Assembly: GCF_032854445.1 (NCBI RefSeq)
Contig: NC_088297.1
Span: 22,765,127 to 22,829,126 of the forward strand
From: Liolophura sinensis
Lineage: Eukaryota; Mollusca; Polyplacophora; Chitonida; Chitonidae
Reading direction: 5' to 3'
DNA length: 64,000 bases
Shown here: one piece after another, positions 1 to 11,475 of the stretch
How the letters are laid out: each line of letters opens with the position of its first letter
Numbering within the stretch: position 1 is the first letter of the stretch
Position numbers and translations under genes: made by a program
Notes under the pieces: model-generated
The model's database searches: none
What the model saw: only the letters and a program-made list of their open reading frames with translations
Told to the model about the DNA's origin: nothing

Positions 1-112
1 CCAGTTATATTGTTGACCCACTTAATTAGTCGGACTCAGTTTCTGAGTTGAATTAGCTCAATTGTATAACTCAGATTTTTAATCAGTTAACCCAAACTTT
101 TCTGTCAGTGTA
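1..112. repeat. Possible terminal part of a MITE-like element
   Basis: AT-rich sequence with several short internal inverted segments (ACTCAG, TTGAATTA, GTTAAC) that ends in CTTTTCTGTCAGTGTA. The ending looks like the terminal inverted repeat of a small DNA transposon, but the other end lies outside the window, so the call is weak. Confidence 0.2.
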
Positions 113-242
113 TGCATTTGGATGGACTAAAGAACCAGCTTAATTCCTTTCCATTATAAATAACGACATTATTTTAAATTGGTAAGTTGTTAACAGTTCC
201 GATTTTTTTAAACATTCGGAAAATGTGTTGAATTATCGATGT

Positions 243-1390
243 GTTGAATTACATCAAAGACTCAGCAGAATTTTGTAACAAAATTAAAGACATTCCAGGC
301 ACAGCCCAACTGATCAGTTACGACGTCATCGACCTATTTACCAATATCCCTATAGAAGAATCCCTAGACATCATGAACAGCTTAACAGCGGACAACACCC
401 TCTCAACACAGCCATGAAACCTGACAGCATAATCAGCCTTCTGGACTCGTGTATGCATTCCACCTATTTCACGTGGGGGGGGGGGGGGGGGGACATATAT
501 GAACAACTCCACGGTTTACCGATTGGATCCCCCCTATCACCACTTATCTCCGAAATATACATGACAGAATTTGAGAACAAAGCCTTAGCTGCAAGCCCCA
601 TCAAACCGTTGTGTTGGTTCCGTAAGGTAGATGACACATTCGTAGCACTAAACAAGACTGACAACCCCCAGTCCCTACTTGACCACCTCAACACCCAGAA
701 CAACAGGATACAGTTCACCATGGAACAAGAATGCAACAAAACCATACCGTTTCTGGATGTACTCATTAGCAAGAGGAACGACAAACTCCTCACTTCAGCA
801 TACCGCAAACCCACACACTCAGACCAATACGTGAATTACCAATCTAACCAACCTAATCGGATCAAGAGAGGAATAATATCTACTCTAACAAAACGAGCCC
901 TACAGATATCCAGCATCAACCTCCAAGAAGAAATAAATCTCCTCAAAACAGCCTTCACCACCCAAAACCGATACCCCCCACAATTAGTGGAGAGAACGAT
1001 CAGCAAAACCCTCAATCTGGCTAACAAGACCAGAGCAAGGAGACCCGACCACCCCAATATATATATAACCATTCCGTACATAAGCACTCCAAGCTACCAT
1101 ATAAGAAGACTCCTGCATGACAAACTGAACATACAAACAACGTTTACCTCCGCCTCTAACCTTAAAACCCTACTCAAAGCCAATGGAAAGAAACAGCCTA
1201 CCCATAGGGAAGAACCCAAAGGATCTGTGTACTGCATTAATGTTACATTGTTGCCTGTTTTTGACACCACTCACTCTCTTACTGTATATATGTTGTCTTG
1301 TATCTCTGTATGTTCATAATGTTTGATAACGATGTAAGAACCTACATCGAAACGTCACCAACACAATAAATCCAGGAGTTGTTATCCATA
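243..1390 (+). pseudogene. Penelope-like element reverse transcriptase, 5'-truncated, endonuclease lost
   Basis: Fragment of a Penelope-like (PLE) retroelement. An upstream piece in a different frame (243-413) carries the RT motif DLFTNIP. The main frame (414-1319) carries LHGLPIGSPLSP, the catalytic region RKVDDTF, FLDVLISK and YRKPTHSDQY, in the order typical of PLE RTs, then the basic linker ending near GSVYCIN. In intact PLEs a GIY-YIG endonuclease follows that point; here the frame runs into unrelated sequence and stops at 1319. Bases 1335-1390 (ACATCGAAACGTCACC and onward) match the usual PLE 3' region. Defects: no 5' half, a frame break near 410, a run of 18 G inside the frame, and Lys where the Tyr of the YVDD box is expected. 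An inactive relic. Confidence 0.85.
475..492. repeat. G18 homopolymer inside the PLE frame
   Basis: Eighteen consecutive G inside the reverse transcriptase frame, read as a Trp codon followed by five Gly codons. It lengthens the short loop normally found before the GxPxGSP box without breaking the frame. True length is uncertain because such runs are hard to sequence. Confidence 0.8.
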
Positions 1391-1715
1391 AGTAATGCCT
1401 CTGTCAATCTATACCATCCCAATTCCTAAATGCCTCTGAAAAAAGTGTGAAATTGTTTTTAGAAACGCGTCGAAAAAACACGTTAATTTGAAATAGTTAA
1501 GGCGTTCAGAATTTTATCTTTTATTACATTTAATTTATTTTATCAGCAATTATATGGAGTGAGAATCTGTAAACTATGAATGCCGAGACTCAGCAAATGA
1601 TTCTGTGAAGCCTGCGGTATTATAGCAGATGACAGGCTCATTGTCGACACGCTGGCAACTTTGAATCCAGTTGCTACTGTTTGAGATCGGATTTTCATCG
1701 GGAGGTTTCATCACG

Positions 1716-1918
1716 TAGAATGTATACTGTTATTATAACACAATATCCTGTCATATTCAACATAATATCCTGTTAGACTTATAGAATCTTTATGTTGAAT
1801 TAATAGAATATGTGTGTTATATTTAACAAAATAGTCTGCTGCAACAACAGAATACATTCTAGCATCACTCAGTCAACAGACTTTTTGTTAAAATTAACAG
1901 ATGAATTTTTTGAGTGTA
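1716..1918 (-). mobile_element. MITE copy 1, one end missing
   Basis: Read on the minus strand from 1918, the first 70 or so bases closely match the left end of the copy at 7231-7518 (TACACTCAAAAAATT, then AATTTTAACA and GTCTGTTGACTGAGTGATG). The inner part (CATATTCAACATAATATC) matches too. The second terminal repeat is absent near 1716, so this copy is truncated. The TA at the intact end fits a Tc1/mariner-type target site. Confidence 0.65.
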
Positions 1919-2011
1919 GGTGATCAGTTTACACACCCATCACGTTCTGTGCCACAGAACAAGGTTCATTTTCAGGTACTCAAAAGTCAGTTGTTTAATC
2001 TCCTCATAATA

Positions 2012-2094
2012 CTCGCCGCCATCGTATAAGTGAAATATTACTGAGTAAGGCGTAAATCACCTGTTAAATAAATAAATAAACAAGTAAATAAAAA
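2012..2094 (+). mobile_element. SINE family A, 3' tail relic
   Basis: Contains the tail core GCCGCCATCGTATAAGTGAA followed by a degenerate GAGTAAGGCGTAAATCACC and an AAATA-rich end. The tRNA-like head is missing. Confidence 0.75.
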
Positions 2095-5000
2095 ATCACT
2101 TGTGTTTATCACAAGCAGCATAAGGCAATATGTTAGTAATTGCGTAAGAAAATGCTGTGACACCGAGTTGTTTGGCTGAAAAGGGTTTTTGTGATATCAG
2201 TTACAATGAATGTTTGGATCTATTAAGGAAAAAATGACATTGCTGTTTAGTAAAAAAAAAACAAAAAACAAAACATTGCCACTATATCACTATATTGTGA
2301 CGAAAATATTGTAAAATAAACTACGTGTAACAGAACATCGTGCTTCCAATACCATGGAATAAACGTCTCCTGAGGCTAGGGCCGTGCATTTACCATGTGT
2401 TCTATAAGGTGCTAATATAAACAGTTGCAATTGCAAAACGTGGGAGAGAAAAGTGGGAGAGAAATGTATTTTTTTCTGTATTAAGCATAATTAGCACCTG
2501 CATGAATTTCCAGTGCAGAACGTGTAAAACGGCCTCCTGATTTTAACACATCAGCCCAAAGCCATGTGGTCTTTGTACTTATATCTACACAAGGATCACC
2601 AATGTATGTCCCTACACCGCCTTTGTGACAAAAGGGATTTTCAATTATAATATTGTTAATCAGCCTTATTTGGATACTAATATGCCAACAGGTCCTTGTA
2701 TATAGCGTATACACAGTGACTGAGTCCATACCATGAATTCGGAAGCTGAGGTCAGACTCTACCTTTGCCTGTGGTTTGAGGTTAGATCGAGTCGGGTCAA
2801 GTCAGCTTGCCAGAGTCCGACCTCAGATCTGTAAATTTATGGAATTGAATCCGCTACAAGTTAATAAGTGCTTTACTGTGTACTGAAATTAATTTTAGGT
2901 TTGCTGTGTTAGCATGAGTCTCAAAGGTATGATCGGTTCATATTTTTGTTTCGAGTTTTTAAGTTGACACTTGAGCAGAACAGAGCACATCAAGCCATAA
3001 AACGTTGAGTAACAATAATTAAGTTAGATGTAAGTTATACACGAGCCCACTCAACTTGGGTGAGCCAACCTTAAATTCATCCGCCGTCTGACGACCTTAA
3101 AGCGCATTTGCTCACCTGAGTTGTCAGACTCGGTTCGGCTCAGCTCAGCTTATTATCAATAAATGGACATGTACATGTACTGGCTTACCAAACCGGCAAA
3201 CTAGTGAAAATAAACGTAAGCCGCTTCTGTTTCGTGAAATAAAACACGTAGAAACATTTAAGAGGCGAATATAACACCATAAAAATACCACGCATAGTTA
3301 AGACATAATAATATCACAATTTTATTCCCAACACAAACCAGCTAATACTTATTAGATATATAACCATATACTGCTATACTATAAAACATCGTAAATATAT
3401 AAGTTCACGATGACTACTCATCATACACAGAGAAACTGCAAGAGGGCTGCACTGGATCAAAAATATATTATGTGTTCTCGCGGTTTTTGTTTTTCCCGGA
3501 AACGACTTTTCTCTTTTTTATAATCAAAATATGTTTCTGGGTAGAGGCTAGAGCTAGCAAACATAATGGGCATGATTCTTCAGTGGCGGCAGCACTTAGC
3601 GGCATGGACACGCCCTGCCACAAGAAGACACAGTATATGTACACACATCTAATGACTAAAGGTAGATGAAACAGGTTAATAAACTGAGCACGTAGTGTAA
3701 TATAACCCTTCTTGATTTTCGCGCTTGAATGAAAAAGCAAAATGAAGCATTAACAGTGCCCCCATGCGCACATTCTCTCATAAAGACATTTTCTAGTGAT
3801 TATGGGATGTACGCTTGTCTACTAACAATATTTATTTGATTGATGTTTAACTTGGATGTCCTTCGATGGAAGACAAGTTGTCTACAACGAACGAAACAGA
3901 AGTGTTGACGGCTCTTATCGTCCCCACATCCCCCTCCCCCCCCCCAGGGCCTAGAAAATTTCCTGTTAAACACCGAGACTGAAACTTGCACATTTTCTGA
4001 ATGGGTTTGAAGTCACGTTCATTGACATTAATTCACATACCGTTTCCAAATTTTAGTGGCAATGGCAACGATTTATAAAGTTTATATCATGTAATAACAA
4101 GGGGGTACAGCTGCTGAAATATGCCGTTATCTATAGTCTGCAGTTTTAATGTATAATTGTGTACTTTGTTCTACATGTACTAGACGTCATGCTTTGATCG
4201 TTGGCTCGGTTTCGTTCATCCATAAATATAGCCAAAGGTGTATTTAACTATGGCCTACCGTGTCACAGTTTGATGACTCTTGAGAAGGGTTTCATGATAG
4301 CTGAACATATTGGCATTGTAGTTGTAGTGCGTGGTCTGTAATTTTAAGTGCCTTTACTTTGCATTGGGACAATTCCGCTGATTCCCATGTAGATCTAACC
4401 AATGTTTGGATGGCTTAGAATTACTAGACTTCTCCAAACGAGTTGCTTGTTGGCGTAAGAATCAATTTCCTCTTCACTTCCGCCTGGTAGAACTAGCTTT
4501 AATTGCGGAAGGATATCTGTCAAGGCGGTCTGAGGAAATCACGATTCTTAATAGTGCAATCTTTAACGTGTTCAGTTTATCATCCGTTTGTGTGTGTTGA
4601 CAATAGGTGCCTTTGGAAGTCGCCGAAACGATGGTCATTCCGCCTCCCGAACACGCCGGATAATTTCCGGCGAGTTCACCTTTGAACTTCGGAAATCCAG
4701 TTTACCATGACAGCATCACACGCTCGCATCCACTACCGATTTCCTTATTTTTCAAGTTTTATTTTAGCAGACTTCTTTGTTTCCATATCGTTTAGTGCAA
4801 ATGTGTCAGGCAATTGTGTTTTCCATATTTACCAGCATGCATACCACGGAGCAAGTTACAGCGGGTATTAAGTTTATTTAAATACTGATTAATTTGTTCG
4901 AAGAGAAAGAAAACATGTGAGAAAATTGTTCGAGCTATAGTGTGAAGACCAGTAATCCATTACTAGGCGGAAATGCATTAGAGCCTGTGTCAGAGTTATT

Positions 5001-5890
5001 TATGTCTTTTATTGGTATCGAATGCCTTACAGAAAGATTTTTCACTGATAAAAAGTTTCACTGGTAGAGGAAATCATGGTCCAAGTGTTAATGACGAAGT
5101 TTTCGCTATAGTGCTGGAAAACAAGTTGTGTTTTAATGGGATAAGATGGCGAAAACGGCCTGTTGAAAGTTGCTGACAGCTGATTATTGTCAGCATGGCC
5201 CTACGGGCAATAAGGCCAAGAAAATCGGCAAATTGTCCACTATCTAGACTCAAACTGCACCTCGTGTGTCTAATTGAGTCTAATTCTGCTATACAACCCA
5301 GGGCGATATTATTTATACGATATATTCATCGTGTCTAATTAGATCGCCACGTTGGATATGTGTACAATTGCGATCAAAGCGCAACCGAGCTACTAATTTT
5401 TATTATCGACAACTGATACACTAACATGGTATACACGATCTGAATATAATTCATTCGCCTAGAACACTCCTTGTGTCTTTCCAGCATCCTTGGAAAGTGA
5501 AGACTTCTCCTGTGCATGGTTTCTTTCTAGTTTCGTATTTTACACACCTCCTCATTTCTTTGGTGTTGAATGTTATTTTGGGAATTGGTCTTGCGATGAT
5601 TGACCCGGAACGTCCATTCTGGTAGGCCTCTACGAATGTTTGCTTCCCCACATAGGTTATAGTGAAGTAAGGAAACATCTAATCATGAAAAATTAACTAC
5701 ATATATTTCATTTGTAAAGAGTGTTTCGCCTCCACCTAGTCATAAGGACTTGACAAACGTATACCTGAAATCCGAGCTTGTCTGTTTTATCTTCAGCATT
5801 CAAAATATCGATTCATTATAATCGACCAGGTGATCGATATAGCCTATGCGGATTCAGACATAAATACATGGGCTATATATTACATGATAT
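2095..5890. other. No gene recognised
   Basis: AT-rich non-coding DNA with short open frames only, none with a recognisable protein. Small features only: a C-rich run near 3930-3950 and A-runs near 2260. It may belong to the upstream region or first intron of the transporter at 7675. Confidence 0.6.
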
Positions 5891-5903
5891 GGAATCGTCG
5901 ATT

Positions 5904-5910
5904 TATAAAA
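5904..5910 (+). promoter_or_regulatory. Candidate TATA box at a GC-richer patch
   Basis: TATAAAA followed within 20 bases by a GC- and CpG-richer patch (about 5910-6130) that stands out from AT-rich surroundings. It lies 1.8 kb upstream of the first visible transporter exon on the same strand and could be its promoter. No first coding exon is recognised between them, so the link is a guess. Confidence 0.25.
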
Positions 5911-6587
5911 CCACTCCCCGCCGACGGACTCAGCCGTACAGCACAGGTACGTGGGCGCTCAGGCAGTAAATCAGCCGCTCTCAGCTACGTACAGAGGAAA
6001 GTTTTTATTAAACTCGGCAGGCCAGAAAGCAATTTCGGCCGATCTGGCGGCCGCCTTCGCAGTCTTTGCCGAACACTTCGCCCCAGGTTACGGGAGAGTC
6101 GTATAATCGATTTTCATTTCCCGGCGACTTGATCCCTGGCTAACTGAGCTTGATGTCAATGGCCCTACATTCTCTGAAGTCTTCTGCGATGCAGACCGTC
6201 AACAGCCTCTGCCATATTGTCTTTCGATGCGCTTTTATAACTCACTAAATCAGTTGTGACGAACGGACGTAATTGCTTTGGACGTGTCAAGAGCCCTTGC
6301 ACATATGCAAGAGGTGTTTACATGTCCAAGTATATCTTTCAATTTCTTTCTAATTTAACTTTTAAACGCAACACAGCGCATTCAGTTAAATTGGCATGTT
6401 TAATTTGGATGACTTGTGAAATAACCATGCACCCGTTTTGCAATTTTGTTTTAGTCTAAACATTTTTTACTCCACACAGCACATTCACATAACACGGCAC
6501 GTTGCTATGAACAGACGTAATTTTTCTACCACGCAAGGGACCCTAATATAAAGCATACAACTTGCTCAGGATTTATTGTTGATTATA

Positions 6588-6684
6588 TTTTTATTTATTT
6601 GTTTGATTAGTGTTTTATACCGTACTCAAGAGTATTTCACTTATACGATGGCGGCCAGCATTGTGGTGGAAGGAAAACTTCGAC
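6588..6684 (-). mobile_element. SINE family A, 3' part
   Basis: Minus-strand copy: reversed tail TTTGATTAGTGTTTTATACC, then CACTTATACGATGGCGGCC and GCATTGTGGTGGAAGGAAA. The tRNA-like head is missing. Confidence 0.8.
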
Positions 6685-7230
6685 TTTTTACATAAAAAAA
6701 CACTGCCCATGTTAGCTGGCTCATTTGTTGCAAACAGACGCAATTGGTGAAACGGATAAACAACACTAGCACAGGGTTATTAATTTGTTTCAAGATGTAG
6801 GCCCATTTCTGAATTATATACATGAAGGTCACCGCTAAATTGTTGACTTTGCTCTGAGATAACAATCGTACCTTAAACTTAGCTTAATACTGACTTTAGT
6901 AATGAGTGGTGAGCTCAGGCTTGACCACTAATATTGGTGTTTGACATGCCAGATTACATCTAGTCTGTGGTGTGTCACAAAATTAGAAATGGCATGCTCT
7001 TGGGACGTTAACACTGCCCTTCCACGTAGAATGGGGACTTGAATGCGTGAAAGTCGTTTCTTATATGTAGGTCTTGATTCGGAATCTTGTACATGTAATT
7101 GGTTTCAAGTTGTCACGTTGAAATAGTTGGGCTCAGCCAATTTAGGTTGTTCGAATTTTATACAGGCTCATAGTCTCCTAATTTGTTAATAAGGTTGTCT
7201 TTGGAATGGCGCCCCAGTGAGGCAGCATTA

Positions 7231-7518
7231 TACACTCAAAAAATTAATCTGCTAATTTTAACAGAAAGTCTGTTGTCTGAGTAATGTTACAGTGTATTCT
7301 TTCATTATAACATGATAATGTTCTGTCATATTCAACATAATATCATGTTAGAATAATATAATCTTTCTTTATTTATTTATTTGATTGGTTTTTTACGACG
7401 TACTCAATGATATTTCACTTATAGGACAGCGACCAGCATTCTGGTGGAAGGAAAAAAAAGGAAAAATGGAGTGTTAATAGAATATGAATAGAATTAACAG
7501 ATAAAGTTTTTGAGTGTA
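7231..7518 (+). mobile_element. MITE copy 2 with both terminal inverted repeats, split by a SINE
   Basis: Left end TACACTCAAAAAATTAATCT and right end AAGTTTTTGAGTGTA are inverted copies of each other, with a TA at both outer edges. Inner sequence CATATTCAACATAATATC is shared with the copy at 1716-1918. A family A SINE fragment (7365-7455) interrupts it, so the MITE was there first. No coding capacity. Confidence 0.75.
7365..7455 (-). mobile_element. SINE family A fragment nested in the MITE
   Basis: Reversed tail TTTGATTGGTTTTTTACGAC, then a diverged CACTTATAGGACAGCGACC and CAGCATTCTGGTGGAAGG. It interrupts the MITE at 7231-7518. Confidence 0.75.
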
Positions 7519-7674
7519 ACTATGTCTGCCAGAATGAAATTAAGGTGTGTTGAAAAGAACGTTCTATTCAAATACACAAACAAGCATTCACACAACATTT
7601 TGCTCGAAAATTTTCATATTTTCCCAGTTTCCTTTAATCAATGACTCAAAAGTTAAAATTCTGTTTCATTTCAG

Positions 7675-7960
7675 GGTTTTACCAACGCCATTCTTGGTCC
7701 AACGGTCGTCAGTCTCCTGTCAGTCACCAACTCCCCAATATCATACATTAACTGGATCTTCGTCCTCCAGGGTCTAGGCTTTATTTTGGGTATCCTAGGA
7801 GCCGCCATGCTGACACGTGTTGTCATCGCTCCCGTGATTCTCTCGGCCTCCATTTTTTTTGCCAGTTTTGTCAACGCTGCTCTCCCCTGGATGAGATCCT
7901 TCCCGGCGCTAGGTGGTTTCGTTTTCACGCAGTTCTTATTGAAAGGAATTGTCGATTACG
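7675..7960 (+). CDS. MFS sugar transporter (MFSD4/NaGLT1-like), internal exon
   Basis: Exon of a major facilitator superfamily transporter of the MFSD4A / sodium-dependent glucose transporter 1 type, a plasma-membrane carrier family. It opens after a CATTTCAG acceptor and reads GFTNAILGPTVVSLL, the conserved first-helix motif of this group, then GLGFILGILGAAML, and two hydrophobic helices up to FLLKGIVDYG. The donor is G|GTGAGA at 7961. The exon is 95 codons plus one base and ends in phase 1, which matches the next exon exactly: the joined codon is Gly, giving DYGAMYLCG. The N-terminal 50-60 residues expected for the family must lie in an upstream exon that I cannot identify in the window. 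No frame damage is seen. Confidence 0.85.
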
Positions 7961-8027
7961 GTGAGATGTCAGTTCTGATCTCTACGAGATTTGTGAGGTG
8001 GAAATTTGTGAAATTTGTTTTTGATTT

Positions 8028-8155
8028 GTGTACGCCGTATTAAAGACTACTTCAATTATACGACGGCTGCCATTATTGTGGTGGGAGGAAACTGGTCAGA
8101 GCCGGGGGGAAACCCACGATCATCCCCAGGTTGCTGTCAGACCTTCTCACGTACT
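8028..8155 (-). mobile_element. SINE family A, 3' half
   Basis: Minus-strand copy in the transporter intron: ACGCCGTATTAAAGACTACT, CAATTATACGACGGCTGCC, GTGGTGGGAGGAAACTGG, then CAGGTTGCTGTCAGACCTTC. The AAATA end and the tRNA-like head are missing. Confidence 0.8.
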
Positions 8156-8254
8156 TATGTTTTTGTGTATACGGTACCCGAAAATTCAGGGAACCATATC
8201 TTTTTTCATTCAGCCTTGTTTTCTTAGCTTTGAATTGTTTACTTTATTTGAGAC

Positions 8255-8560
8255 GTGACTCAGTGAGTAAGGTATTCAACTCCTAACCACGAGGTGCACG
8301 AGATCCGAGTTCAATCCTGGCCATGGATTTGTGGCTTTGTGGACTCGTAAGGGCTTTTGCACAGCATCACGTTCGCCCAACAACGTCTATATTACACCAA
8401 TGTGGTGTGCATATATGTACGTCACAAGTGGAAAGTTTATCAGAAATTTGGTCGGTGGCTTGCCACGGACGCTCTCTTTCCACCGCTAATAAAACTGACT
8501 GCAATCGTTTAAGTCAAGTAATATTACGCATGGCGTTAAACGGTGATCAGACAGTCATTG
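8255..8560 (+). mobile_element. SINE family C, tRNA-like head with related tail
   Basis: The head GTGACTCAGTGAGTAAGGT resembles a tRNA A box and GAGTTCAATCC a B box. The body ends with a decayed tail ending in CGCATGGCGTTAAAC, similar to the tails of families A and B. The middle is unlike family A, so this is a separate family. It lies in the transporter intron. Confidence 0.55.
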
Positions 8561-8694
8561 AAGTCAATCATTATCATATAAATCGCCACAGATTCAAGTC
8601 TTTTTTATTCCCCTCACTGGGTTTCATCACACTCACCACTGATTTCTTTAATGCGACTGTTTAAATTTTGCTTTATTTCAAATTTGTGTTGTAG

Positions 8695-9776
8695 GTGCTA
8701 TGTATCTGTGTGGTTTGCTGTGGCCCCGTGACAATGACGTTCCGTTCCAGTTTATCTCAGTAGGTGTTGGACTTGCCGCTTTTATCGCCCCGTTCTTTGC
8801 CTATCCCGTTCTAAGCAAAGAAGCTTTCTCCGAGACAAACCACGGTATATCAGGAGGAGCCTCTACCCTTCAGTGTGAAACTCCAAGCGATTCACTCTTG
8901 GGCAACGCTTCCCTGACAGCAAACCTCTTTCCAGCCCAGTGCATGGCACAGCCCACAAACGTGGACAACATTTACATCCCTTTTCTAATCATCGCAGTAG
9001 TGATGCTGCCACCAGGTGTGGCTTTCGGCCATTACGCCGTTTCTGACAATAAACCGGAAGAGACGACATCGAACGCTAGTTACGATGCCTTACCGGAATT
9101 TGAATCGGAGGAAGGGTTGCTTAAAAAGCGGACTAACTTCTTGTACTGGTTAGTTCTGTGCTTGCTTATGGTGTTTTATGTGCCATACGGTGGAGTGCTG
9201 ATAACATTCAGCCACCTATTGGCGGCGTTTGGTATGAAAAGTCAACTGCATCTGTCGGCCTCCACCATGGCGTTAATGACTTCAGTCTACTGGGGTTGTT
9301 TTCTCTTGGGGAGACTTCTCAACACGCTCTTCTCCACGTACCTGAACCAATTCGTCATAAATCTGTGTAACTTTGTCGGACTCTTCGTGTCCATTTTCAT
9401 CTTAGTATTTCTCGCTGGCGAATCGGAGCCGGCGTTGTGGGTCGGCACCGCGCTTATGTCGCTCTTCAACTCGGGGTTTCTTCCGGGAGTCATGACTTGG
9501 ATCGGTTCTTACGTTTCACTGGAAGGAAACGCGATATGCTTGTCTCTGGTTGGTGTGGCAATTGGTGAGCTCTTTATTCCGTTTTTGGCAGGATACGCTT
9601 TTAATATATTCGGATCTATGTCCCTGATGTACATGGTTTTGGGCATGTCGATCTTTGAATTCGCCGTGTTTGTAATTCTCTGCATCATAGTCTGTGCCAA
9701 GTTGAAAGACAAAGACGGTGGAGGAAAGATTGCTCAGTCCCAGTACGACGCCATCTCACTAACAAATGAACACTGA
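8695..9776 (+). CDS. MFS sugar transporter (MFSD4/NaGLT1-like), last exon
   Basis: Terminal exon of the same gene as 7675-7960. It opens after a TTGTGTTGTAG acceptor, stays in frame for 360 codons and stops with TGA at 9774-9776. Order of parts: a pair of helices (VGLAAFIAPFFAYPVL), an extracellular loop with two Cys and NAS glycosylation sequons (about 8840-8970), a helix (IPFLIIAVVMLPPGV), a charged cytosolic loop (DALPEFESEEGLLKKR), then six C-terminal helices including YGGVLITFSHLLAAFGMKS and SVYWGCFLLGRLL, both typical of the NaGLT1/MFSD4 group. Together the exons give about 455 residues against roughly 510 for the family. Expected role: solute (probably hexose) transport across the plasma membrane; substrate not deducible. 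Intact. Confidence 0.9.
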
Positions 9777-9789
9777 TCATCTATAGCTA

Positions 9790-10048
9790 TCTTTATTTAT
9801 TTATTTGATTGGTGTTTTACGCCGTACTCAAGAATATTTCAGTTATACGACGTCGGCCAGCATTATGGTTGGAAGAAACCGGGCCGAGACCGGAGGAAAC
9901 CCAAGGCCATCCGCAGGTTGCTGGAAGGATAGCCGGGGAGGAAGCCAGCACTGAGTTAGACTTGAACTCACAGCGACAGCCTTGGTGAGAGGCTTCCGGG
10001 TCATTTCGCAGCGCTGGCACGCTAACCCTGACAGCCAGGGAGTCCCTA
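9790..10048 (-). mobile_element. SINE family A, nearly full length
   Basis: Begins 14 bases after the transporter stop. Reversed tail TTTGATTGGTGTTTTACGCC, core TATACGACGTCGGCCAGCA, GAAACCGGGCCGAGACCGG, then the head region CTTGAACTCACAGCGAC (B box complement) through GCACGCTAACCCTGACAGCC (A box region). It probably lies in the transporter 3' UTR. Confidence 0.9.
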
Positions 10049-10137
10049 CCTGTACATGTAGCTACATGTATATGTGACATTGGGCACGGATCACGTAATA
10101 TGCCATATGTTTTTTTGTTTTGTAAATTTTGGTGAGC

Positions 10138-10143
10138 AATAAA
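10138..10143 (+). terminator. Candidate polyadenylation signal of the transporter gene
   Basis: AATAAA about 360 bases after the transporter stop codon, beyond the SINE, followed by TGTTTTATTC. If used, the SINE would be part of the 3' UTR. Confidence 0.4.
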
Positions 10144-10310
10144 TGTTTTATTCATATGCACAATCACTGCATTTCGATGTCAGTGTGGTTTGACCGCAAG
10201 TGGATCACCCAGGTACTATCCATAATAAAGTCGGCAGCTTTGGCCCTTCCTCGATTAACAATCAGTGTAAGGGAGTGGGCTCCAGAGTTCATCGGGTCAT
10301 TGTCAGAAAC

Positions 10311-11475
10311 CCATTACATCTGGTATCGTCTACTCTGTAAGTGAGATGTTATATCTGGTATCGCCTACTCTTTCATTAGGGCGTTATATCTGCTTTATTT
10401 ATTTATTTGATTGGTGTTTTACGCCGTACTCAAGGATATTTCACTGCATTATGGTGGGAGGAAACTGGGCAGAGCCCGGAGTAAACAAACGACCGTCCGC
10501 AGGTTGCTGGAAGATCTTCCCACATACAGCCGGAGAGGAAGCCAACATAAGCTGAACTTGAACTCACAGCGACCGCATTGGTAAGAGGATGCTGAGTTAT
10601 AACGCTGCGCTGGCGCGATAACCAACTGAGGCCCACGTTATATCTGGTATCACCTCCTCTTTAAGAGGGGTGTTGTATCTGGTATGGCCTACTCTGTAAG
10701 TGGGTGTTATATCTAGTATCGCCTACCCTGTATGTGGGGTTCTGTATATAGTAGCGCCTACTCTGTAAGTGAGGTCTTATATTTAGTATCGCCTACTCTT
10801 GAAGTGGGGAGGGGGGTATATCTGGTAAAGGCCTACTCTTGAAGTGGGGTGTTGTATCCGGTATCGCCTGCTCTTTAAGTGGGGAATTGTATCTGGTATC
10901 GCCTACACTTTAAGTGGGGTCTTGTATCCGGGTATCGCCTACTCTTTAATTGAGGTGACGTATCTGGTATCGCCCTCTCTGTAAGTGGGTGTTATACAGG
11001 TATCGCCCACTCTGTTAGTGGGGTGTTATATCTGGTATCGCCTTCTTTGTAAGTGGGTGTTATACAGGTATCGCCCACTCTGTAAGTGGAGTGTTATATC
11101 TGGTGTCGCCCATTCTATACGTGGAGTGTTATATCTGGTAGCGCCTACTCTTTGAGTGGGGTGTTACATCTGGTATCGCCTACTCTGTAAGTGGGTGTTA
11201 TACAGGTATCGCCCACTCTGTAAGTGGGGTGTTATAACTGGTGTCGCCCGTTTTATACGTGGAGTGTTATGTCTTGTAGTGCCTGCTCTTTGAGTGGGGT
11301 GTTATATCTGGTATCGCCTACTCTGTAAGTGGGTGTTATACAGGTATCGCCCACTCTGTAAGTGGGGTGTTATATCTGGTGTCGCCCATTCTATACGTGG
11401 AATGTTATATCTGGTATCGCCTACTCTTTGAGTGGGTTGTTATATCTGGTATCGCCCACTCTGTAAGTCGCCTTA
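10311..11475 (+). repeat. 33-35 bp tandem array with a 138 bp higher-order repeat
   Basis: Unit close to GTTATATCTGGTATCGCCTA followed by CTCTGTAAGTGGG. About 27 units, split by the SINE at 10393-10636. Towards the right end a four-unit block recurs: the variant GTTATACAGGTATCGCCC starts at 11059, 11197 and 11335, exactly 138 bases apart. Confidence 0.9.
10393..10636 (-). mobile_element. SINE family A inserted in the tandem array
   Basis: Near full-length minus copy missing the TATACGACGGCGGCC core. Head complement includes CTTGAACTCACAGCGACCGC and GCGCGATAACCAACTGAGGC. CGTTATATCTG occurs on both sides and would be an 11 bp target-site duplication, though a tandem array could supply this match by chance. 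Confidence 0.85.

Noticed and set aside
7786-8043. Transporter frame read past 7960
   Set aside because: Codons after the GTGAGA donor (from 7961) are intron; the joined reading at 8695 gives the correct family sequence.
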